A DNA stretch of 5,004 nucleotides. Origin: Fodinibacter sp038330415 (GTDB taxonomy: Bacteria > Actinomycetota > Actinomycetes > Actinomycetales > Dermatophilaceae). Shown piece by piece: positions 1-5,004 of the stretch. The position numbers and the translations under genes were made by a program. The notes beneath the pieces are model-generated. The model searched no databases, was not told the DNA's origin, and was given only the letters and a program-made list of their open reading frames with translations. Positions within the stretch are counted from its first letter, which is position 1. Every line of letters begins with the position of its first letter. The stretch spans positions 1-5,004 of the forward strand of contig JBBQNZ010000221.1 in NCBI GenBank assembly GCA_038330415.1. Reading direction: 5' to 3'.

Positions 1-882
1 CGCGTCAGCCGTGGGGTGCGCGGTGAGCTGGGTGTAGCGGGCCCGGACGCCGTGGTCCTCGAAGCCGAGCCGCAGGTAGAGCTCGTGCGCCGGGTTGTCG
101 ACGTTGACCGCCAGCCAGGCCTGGTCGCAGCCCACCTTGACCAGGGCCCGCAGCGACCGCACGACCAGGTGCGCCCCCAGGCCGCGGCCGCGCCAGGCGG
201 GCACCACCCCGACCTGGTCGATCCAGTCCTCCGTGAGCGTCACGAAGCCGACCGGCAGCCCGTCCGGGTCGAGCGCGACCCGGGAGGTCTCGGCCCGGAA
301 GCCGTGGTCCTCCGACACCTCGCGCACCCACACGTCGCGCGGCGGGTCCGGGAAGCCGGGCCGCTCGGCGAACGACTGCTGGTAGGCCGTGAAGAACAGC
401 CCGGCGGTCTCGTCGTCCCAGGACGCGACGTGCAGCCCCTCGGGCCGCTTCACCCTCGGAATCTCTTCGAGGGGGTGGCGCATGACGTGCTCGGCGAAGG
501 TGCGCTTCAGGCCGAGCTCGGCATACAGGCCGTCCGACTCCGGCGACGTGGTCTCGGCAACGACGCGCAGCGGCGACCCCCCGGACCGCTCCTGCGCCCA
601 CTGGGCCAGCTCCTCGCCGATGCCCTGCCACCGGGTAGACGGGTGCACCAGCCCGGTGGCCGTGCGGTGCCCGGCGTCGTCGACGAAGACGGCAGCGGCG
701 GCCACGATGTCGCCCGTCTCGTCACGACCCCCGATGCCGCTGCCGCTCAGGAAGAGCCGGCGGATGGTCTGCTCGTGCGCGAGCTGCGGCAGGCCCCCGT
801 CGACGGCGAGGCACCGGCGGGCGAGGTGGCGCAGGTCGTCGAGGTCACCCTCGGTGAGCGGCTGCCAGGCCAGGGTGGACAC
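1..882 (-). CDS. Tandem-GNAT acetyltransferase, mycothiol-synthase-like layout (3' end cut by window edge)
   Basis: Translating the minus strand from the GTG at 882 gives 294 uninterrupted residues to the window edge, with no stop. The N-terminal half has a weak GNAT acetyl-CoA loop (R84-WQGIG-89, preceded by GLVHPST). The C-terminal half has a strong one (R231-GRGLG-236, preceded by VGVVPAW), then the N-V-D-N-P-A-H-E-L-Y-L-R-L-G-F stretch near 260-274 that typically closes a GNAT fold. Two GNAT domains in about 300 residues is the layout of MshD (mycothiol synthase), but similarity is general, so the substrate is unknown and no symbol is given. The start is well supported: an in-frame TGA (the DoxX gene's stop, 892-894) leaves GTG 882 as the first possible start, and GAGGG at 889-893 sits 6 bases upstream. 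Only 9 bases separate it from the DoxX stop, so translational coupling is likely. Probably only a few C-terminal residues are missing. Confidence 0.88.
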   Translation of the reverse strand, partial: MSTLAWQPLTEGDLDDLRHLARRCLAVDGGLPQLAHEQTIRRLFLSGSGIGGRDETGDIVAAAAVFVDDAGHRTATGLVHPSTRWQGIGEELAQWAQERSGGSPLRVVAETTSPESDGLYAELGLKRTFAEHVMRHPLEEIPRVKRPEGLHVASWDDETAGLFFTAYQQSFAERPGFPDPPRDVWVREVSEDHGFRAETSRVALDPDGLPVGFVTLTEDWIDQVGVVPAWRGRGLGAHLVVRSLRALVKVGCDQAWLAVNVDNPAHELYLRLGFEDHGVRARYTQLTAHPTADA

Positions 883-891
883 GGCCGGCCC

Positions 892-1287
892 TCAGCGGCC
901 CGCGGCGCGCAGCGCCGTGCGGATCATCGGCACCTGCAACGGCAGGCGGGCCAGCGTCGCGACGAAGGTGGCCCGCGATGCCGGGTCCCCCTTTCGCTGG
1001 GCGAGCTGGCCGGAGTCGACGCTCATCTGGACGTTGGCCGGGAAGACGGCGACCAACAGGGCCGCCGACGCATAGCCGGCCGGCCGGCGCGTGGCCGGCA
1101 TCAGCAGCCCTGCGGCACAGAGCAGCTCGGCGACCCCCGAGGCGTAGACGAGGGCACGGTGGTTGGGCAGCACCCGAGGGACGATGCCCTCGAAGACCTG
1201 CGGACGCACGAGGTGCACGACTCCCGAGCTGGCCAGCAGCGCGGCGAGCCCGGCGATGTCACGGCTGAGGGCGGGGGCAGGGGCCAT
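892..1287 (-). CDS. DoxX-like small integral membrane protein
   Basis: A 131-residue protein with about four hydrophobic segments, roughly residues 11-27, 45-63, 69-88 and a weaker one at 106-125. The pattern S-G-V-x-H near 21-25, F-x-x-I-V-P-x-x-L-P at 32-41, Y-A-S-G-V-A-E at 48-54, and VAVFPANVQM at 79-88 is characteristic of small DoxX-like membrane proteins as I know the family. These sit in the cytoplasmic membrane; some DoxX relatives are linked to thiol/redox homeostasis, but the role here is unknown. The ATG at 1287 is chosen because the hydrophobic family pattern starts just after it; a GTG at 1302 is in frame upstream. The ribosome site is poor (GGATGGAGC abuts the ATG). It lies 50 bases after the pterin/VOC gene and 9 bases before the tandem-GNAT gene. 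Confidence 0.82.
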   Translation of the reverse strand: MAPAPALSRDIAGLAALLASSGVVHLVRPQVFEGIVPRVLPNHRALVYASGVAELLCAAGLLMPATRRPAGYASAALLVAVFPANVQMSVDSGQLAQRKGDPASRATFVATLARLPLQVPMIRTALRAAGR

Positions 1288-1337
1288 GCTCCATCCAACC
1301 ACCCGGCCCGCGACGTCCTTCCGGGTGCTCCCGCGGT

Positions 1338-2053
1338 TCAGTCCTGGGTCACCGGGGGCGCCGCCACGCAGAGGACCCCGGTGTTGCCGTCCTGGTCGGC
1401 GATCACGGTGAGCGACGGCGCCTCGCTGTCGTCGACGACGGTGCCGCCCGCGGCGACAGCGGCGGCGAGCCGCTGCCCGGCCGCTTCGGGCGCCACGTAG
1501 ACCTCGACGTGGAACCGCTGGCGCGGCGGGTCGTGCTCGACGGCATCCCCGAACCACAGGTTCGGCGCCCGCCCAGTGGCGTCGCGGACCTCGTCGCCGG
1601 GCGTCCCACGGCCCTGGGCCTCGGCGTCCCCGGTCAGCAGGGCCGCCCACACCGGCGCGATGACCGAGGACCGGGCCGTGTCGAGGCCGAGCTCGACGAC
1701 GCTGACGGATGCCGGGTCGGCGGCGAGCCCGAGGTCGGCGGCGATCTCGGTGACCCGCCGCGCGAGGTCGACGTCCTGCTGCGTCACCCACTCGACGACG
1801 TACTCGGTGCCGTCGTCATCACGGTAGACGGCGTCGGCACTGGTCAGCTTCAGGTCGACGTAGCCGCTGCCCATCGCCACGCTCGGGTGGTGTCCGAGCG
1901 CGTCGCCGGCGCCGAAGTCACCGCCGCCACGAACCGTGCGCCGGCGCCGAAGTCACCGACCAGGTAGCGGGCATGCAGTCCCTGGGCGAGCTTTCGCCAG
2001 TCGGTCAGCCTCGCCCCGGCGATCTCGTCGCCCGTCAGCATGTCCATCGTCAT
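1338..2053 (-). pseudogene. Pterin-4a-carbinolamine-dehydratase-like/VOC fusion protein, reading frame broken near 1904-1923
   Basis: Two minus-strand frames together make one protein of about 237 residues. The first frame starts at ATG 2053 (or ATG 2047) and gives the N-terminal part, MLTGDEI, LTDWRKLAQGLHARY and ARFVAAV up to about 1919. It then becomes nonsense and stops at 1850. The second frame carries GDALGHHP from 1907, YVDLKL, and VEWVTQQDVDLARRVTEIA. This matches the HHP and L-T-x-x-D-x-x-L-A-x-x-I pattern of pterin carbinolamine dehydratases. A VOC/glyoxalase-like domain follows (VVELGLDTARSSVIAPVWAALL, PNLWFGD, RFHVEVYV), ending at 1338. Restoring the frame needs one extra base or two fewer around 1908-1919. 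The part after the break alone opens only at GTG 1880 and lacks the HHP motif. PCD enzymes dehydrate 4a-hydroxytetrahydropterin; the role of the fused actinobacterial form is unknown to me. Two good ribosome sites support the start: AGGGG 2061-2065 (7 bases before 2053) and GAGGGG 2054-2059 (6 before 2047). Real pseudogene, sequencing error and recoding cannot be distinguished here. Confidence 0.78.
1904..1958. repeat. 20-bp direct repeat (1904-1923 and 1939-1958) spanning the frame break
   Basis: Bases 1904-1923 and 1939-1958 are identical over 20 bp and differ immediately on both sides. The copies start 35 bp apart, which is not a multiple of three. On the minus strand the upstream copy (1939-1958) encodes G-D-F-G-A-G in the N-terminal frame of the pterin/VOC gene. 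The other copy can encode the same six residues only in the shifted frame that leads to GHHP and the rest of the protein. The frame break therefore coincides with this second copy. Confidence 0.9.
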
Positions 2054-2105
2054 CCCCTCACCCCTGCGGATATGCGTGTTCGGGAACCCTATCCGGGATG
2101 CCGAC

Positions 2106-2951
2106 TCAGAGCAGGACCGTGCTGAAGTCGCCTACTTCGCGGAAGCCCAGGTGGGCGTAGGTGGCCCGCGCGGCGGTGTTGAAGTCGTTGACGTAGAGCG
2201 TGACCAGCGGCGCCGGCCCCACCATCACCTGCTCCACCACGCTCGCCAGCATCGGCACGGCCAGGCCGCGGCCACGCAGCTCGGGCGCCAGCCAGACGCC
2301 CTGCAGCTGGGCACAGCCCAGGGCCAGGCTGCCGATGTCGGTCTTGAACACCACCCGGCCGCCCTCGACGACGACGTAGGTGTGCCCGCGCGCCGCGAGC
2401 GAGGCGAGCGACGCCCGGTAGCCGCGGTCGCTGCCGCGGTAGGGCGGGTAGCCGATCTCGGCCGTGAACATGTGCTCGGCAGCCGGCATCACCAGGTCGA
2501 CCTCGTCGACCCGGGCCGGCCGCACCCGCGGGTCGAGCTGCGCCCCCAGGGTGGAGGGGAGCCGGTCGGTCACCAGCAGCGGCTGGCTGTCGCGCACGAC
2601 GCGGGCCGGCCCCCAGTGCGGCTCGAGGTGCTGCCACAGGCCCTCGACCTCCTCGCGGGGCCCGAACACCGAGGCGCACCGGCCCCGCCACCGGCGCACC
2701 CGGTCGGCGAAGGCGGCCCGGCTCTCCGGCGTGGTGCCGACCGGCACGACGTTCGCACTGGCCCAGCACAGCGCGGTCAGCGCGCCGTCGACCCGGTGGC
2801 CCAGCACCCCGGCGAGCGACCCCGTGCGAGCCCCCTCGAGCACCCGGGCAGCCACGAACACCCCCCGCGGCAGGTCGCGGGCGCACACCTCGAGGGCGTC
2901 GTCGCGGTCGGCGAGCGACAGCGGACGAACCGGTGAGCGGGTGCGCAGCAC
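2106..2951 (-). CDS. GNAT N-acetyltransferase with N-terminal DUF4081 domain (Rv2867c-like)
   Basis: A 281-residue protein. The N-terminal half (about 10-115) has the look of the actinobacterial DUF4081 domain (RDLPRGVFVAARVLEG at 26-40, WASANVVPVG at 63-72). The C-terminal half is a GNAT fold: Q-L-Q-G-V-W-L-A-P-E-L at 215-225, acetyl-CoA loop R226-GRGLA-231, and LYVNDFNTAARATYAHLGF at 252-270, a C-terminal signature I associate with Rv2867c-type proteins. It should transfer an acetyl group from acetyl-CoA to an unknown acceptor in the cytoplasm. In mycobacteria and many relatives this gene directly follows ispG; here a kinase gene lies between them. The GTG start at 2951 is 9 bases after the kinase stop and gives the usual N-terminus. 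No clear Shine-Dalgarno precedes it, so translational coupling is likely. The stop is TGA at 2106-2108. Confidence 0.88.
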   Translation of the reverse strand: MLRTRSPVRPLSLADRDDALEVCARDLPRGVFVAARVLEGARTGSLAGVLGHRVDGALTALCWASANVVPVGTTPESRAAFADRVRRWRGRCASVFGPREEVEGLWQHLEPHWGPARVVRDSQPLLVTDRLPSTLGAQLDPRVRPARVDEVDLVMPAAEHMFTAEIGYPPYRGSDRGYRASLASLAARGHTYVVVEGGRVVFKTDIGSLALGCAQLQGVWLAPELRGRGLAVPMLASVVEQVMVGPAPLVTLYVNDFNTAARATYAHLGFREVGDFSTVLL

Positions 2952-2960
2952 CGGGCCAGC

Positions 2961-3668
2961 CTAGGGCGCGGCGGCAGGGGCGGCGAGCAGCGGCGCGTCG
3001 AGGTCGGTGTTGTCGAGCACCCAGGTGGCACGCCTCGCGGGCCCGACCTCAGCGAGGTAGATCCGCTGCCCGCCGACGTAGCGGGCGTTCACCTCGGATG
3101 CCGGGTCCAGGGCCTCCGCTCCGGCCGCACCGAAGCGGGCGTTGCCGCGCGGCACGGAGACCTCGAAGGGCACGTCGACCCAGATGCTCGCGTCCCACAG
3201 GTCGGCCAGCTCGGGGCGGTGCAGGAAGATCCCGTCGAGCAGGAGGAGCGCGTCGGCGCCGGCGGCCGGCTCGGGCACCACGTCGACCGCCGAGTCCGCC
3301 TCCACGTCGTGCACGGCCCGCACCCACGGCTCCCCCACCCGGAAGGGCTGGACCAGCCGGTGCCGGATCGCGTCGTGGTCGTAGCTGTCGCGGTAGAACC
3401 CCTCGGCGGTCCGGCCGCGGGCGTAGCGGTCCGCACGCACCCGGTGGAACCCGTCGACGGACACGCGGTGCACCTCGCGGCGCGGCCCGACGAGGGTGGC
3501 CAGCTCGTGCCCGAGCACCGTCTTGCCGGCCCCGTCCACACCGTCGACGGCGACCACGCCACGGCCGGGGGGCAGCGCCGCGACGGCAGCCGCGAGCTCG
3601 CTCAGTACGTCACCGCGGCGACCGGCCGGCGGGGGCGGGACGAACGCGTCGAGGCGAGCGGGCGGCAT
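2961..3668 (-). CDS. Uridine-kinase-like P-loop NTPase
   Basis: A 235-residue P-loop kinase. The Walker A loop is G43-VDGAGKT-50. V-S-V-D-G-F-H at 69-75 matches the D-x-F-H substrate segment of uridine/phosphoribulokinase-type enzymes. R-G-R-T-A-E-G-F-Y-R-D-S-Y-D at 85-98 and the Walker B-like L-L-L-L-D-G-I-F-L at 141-149 follow, and N-A-R-Y near 194-197 fits the C-terminal R-Y element. The family phosphorylates nucleosides or similar small molecules with a nucleoside triphosphate. Actinobacterial members are often labelled uridine kinase without proof, so udk is not assigned. ATG 3668 is the best start, since further upstream the frame runs into ispG and reads as an arginine/serine/proline shadow. 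The first ~20 residues are proline-rich and low complexity. No convincing ribosome site is visible. The gap to the ispG stop is 31 bases, and the stop is TAG at 2961-2963. Confidence 0.87.
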   Translation of the reverse strand: MPPARLDAFVPPPPAGRRGDVLSELAAAVAALPPGRGVVAVDGVDGAGKTVLGHELATLVGPRREVHRVSVDGFHRVRADRYARGRTAEGFYRDSYDHDAIRHRLVQPFRVGEPWVRAVHDVEADSAVDVVPEPAAGADALLLLDGIFLHRPELADLWDASIWVDVPFEVSVPRGNARFGAAGAEALDPASEVNARYVGGQRIYLAEVGPARRATWVLDNTDLDAPLLAAPAAAP

Positions 3669-3699
3669 CCGCGGTGGTGATTGGGCTGGCGTGGGCCGG

Positions 3700-4860
<1,161 letters not shown>

Positions 4861-4866
4861 GCTCCC

Positions 4867-4897
4867 ATTATGTCCTGCGCCGCAGGTTCGGGTTCAC
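4867..4897 (-). promoter_or_regulatory. Candidate ispG promoter with leaderless geometry
   Basis: On the minus strand a -10-like CATAAT (4867-4872, five of six matches to TATAAT) is followed by exactly six bases and then the ispG ATG. This would put the transcription start on or beside the A of the start codon. A weak -35-like GTGAAC lies at 4892-4897 with a 19-base spacer. AT-rich hexamers are rare in this GC-rich DNA, and leaderless genes are common in actinobacteria, which favours the reading. The AGGA at 4874-4877 lies 13 bases from the ATG, rather far for a ribosome site. Transcript data are absent. Confidence 0.5.
4874..4886. promoter_or_regulatory. 13-bp palindrome inside the ispG promoter spacer, possible operator
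   Basis: CCTGCG at 4874-4879 and CGCAGG at 4881-4886 form a perfect inverted repeat around one central C. It lies one base upstream of the -10-like box and within the -35/-10 spacer, where a repressor would block RNA polymerase. A one-base centre makes an RNA hairpin unlikely. Perfect 6-bp arms in GC-rich DNA can occur by chance, so position is the main argument. Confidence 0.3.
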
Positions 4898-4909
4898 GCG
4901 CGGGCGCGG

Positions 4910-4920
4910 TGACGATGTCA
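4910..4920. promoter_or_regulatory. TGAC-GAT-GTCA palindrome beside the tandem repeats
   Basis: TGAC (4910-4913) and GTCA (4917-4920) are inverted around three bases, about 50 bases upstream of ispG. The palindrome shares its last base with the first 11-bp repeat unit. It could be a small regulator half-site pair, but short arms make chance plausible. Confidence 0.2.
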
Positions 4921-4974
4921 GGGTGTGATGAGGGTGTGATGAGGGTGTGATGAGGGTGTGATGAGGGCCTGGTG
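4920..4974. repeat. 11-bp tandem direct repeat upstream of ispG (four perfect copies plus one degenerate)
   Basis: The plus-strand unit AGGGTGTGATG occurs head to tail at 4920-4930, 4931-4941, 4942-4952 and 4953-4963 without a mismatch. A fifth unit at 4964-4974 matches at 8 of 11 bases. The array fills much of the 123-base gap between the upstream gene's stop and the ispG start, about 60-115 bases upstream of the ATG. The 11-bp period is close to one DNA turn, so identical sites would lie on one face of the helix. It may be a regulator array or simply a slippage-prone microsatellite-like tract. Confidence 0.95.
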
Positions 4975-4983
4975 AGGTCGCCG

Positions 4984-5004
4984 TCAGCCGAAGAGGCTGA
5001 TCGG
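4984..5004 (-). CDS. C-terminal end of an upstream gene, possibly Rip/RseP site-2 protease (5' part outside window)
   Basis: Read on the minus strand from 5004, the last bases give P-I-S-L-F-G followed by TGA at 4984-4986. In many actinobacteria the gene directly upstream of ispG is a Rip1/RseP-type membrane metalloprotease (M50), and such proteins often end in a short tail after a final helix of the type N-P-I/V-x-L. The peptide fits that pattern, but six residues cannot prove it. The call rests mainly on known gene order (dxr, rip, ispG). Confidence 0.4.
   Translation of the reverse strand, partial: PISLFG

Noticed and set aside
5..631. A 208-codon minus-strand open frame starting at 631
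   Set aside because: It lies in another frame of the tandem-GNAT gene and reads as an arginine/alanine/glycine-rich shadow. The true frame shows clear GNAT motifs and runs off the window edge.
1075..1088. 14-bp perfect palindrome made of GCCGGC/CCGG units
   Set aside because: It lies inside the DoxX-like coding region, encodes ordinary residues (R-R-P-A-G), and consists purely of G/C, so composition explains it.
16..1500. A 494-codon open frame on the plus strand, antisense to the GNAT, DoxX and pterin/VOC genes
   Set aside because: Its product is a low-complexity G/R/P/V/D-rich chain with no family motif, and it spans the opposite strand of three recognisable genes. Such long antisense frames are expected in very GC-rich coding DNA.
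2054..2105. Possible promoter (TAGGGT at 2086-2091, minus strand) between the DUF4081 GNAT and pterin/VOC genes
   Set aside because: No -35-like element lies at a suitable distance, and a single T-A-n-n-n-T hexamer is weak evidence. No terminator hairpin is visible here either, so a transcriptional break is undecided.
4984..5000. Inverted repeat TCAGCC/GGCTGA with a five-base loop at the end of the upstream gene, as a terminator
   Set aside because: The stem is only six pairs, it overlaps the last codons and stop, and no T-run follows on either strand. Termination is not supported.

Overview
The window is a stretch of very GC-rich bacterial chromosome. Strong G/C bias at third codon positions, GTG starts, and long antisense open frames that are only shadows of real genes all point to a high-GC actinobacterium. 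The gene order supports this: ispG followed closely by a DUF4081-type GNAT acetyltransferase is the order I recall from mycobacteria (Rv2868c-Rv2867c) and other Actinomycetota. The protein flavour suggests something near Micrococcales/Intrasporangiaceae, but that finer placement is an impression from memory.

All recognisable genes lie on the minus strand, so transcription runs from high to low coordinates. At the right edge are the last six codons and stop of an upstream gene, plausibly the Rip/RseP site-2 protease that usually precedes ispG. A 123-base intergenic region follows. It carries four perfect copies of an 11-bp direct repeat, two short palindromes, and a -10-like box placed so that transcription would start on or next to the A of the ispG ATG. 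Next come ispG (3700-4860; MEP isoprenoid pathway, all four cluster ligands present), a uridine-kinase-like P-loop kinase (2961-3668) and the DUF4081 GNAT protein (2106-2951). These three have gaps of 31 and 9 bases and look like one operon.

After a 52-base gap lies a gene for a pterin-4a-carbinolamine-dehydratase-like domain fused to a VOC/glyoxalase-like domain (1338-2053). Its reading frame is broken inside a 20-bp direct repeat; each copy of the repeat encodes the same peptide, but in a different frame. Next are a small DoxX-like membrane protein (892-1287) and a tandem-GNAT acetyltransferase resembling mycothiol synthase in layout (1-882), which runs off the left edge without a stop. The last two genes are nearly overlapping and probably cotranscribed.

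ispG is the only gene with a firm biochemical assignment. The others are family-level calls. I see no RNA gene, CRISPR array, insertion sequence or defence system, and no gene-free stretch over 300 bases. The best leads for novelty are the repeat-rich ispG upstream region and the repeat-associated frame break in the pterin/VOC gene.
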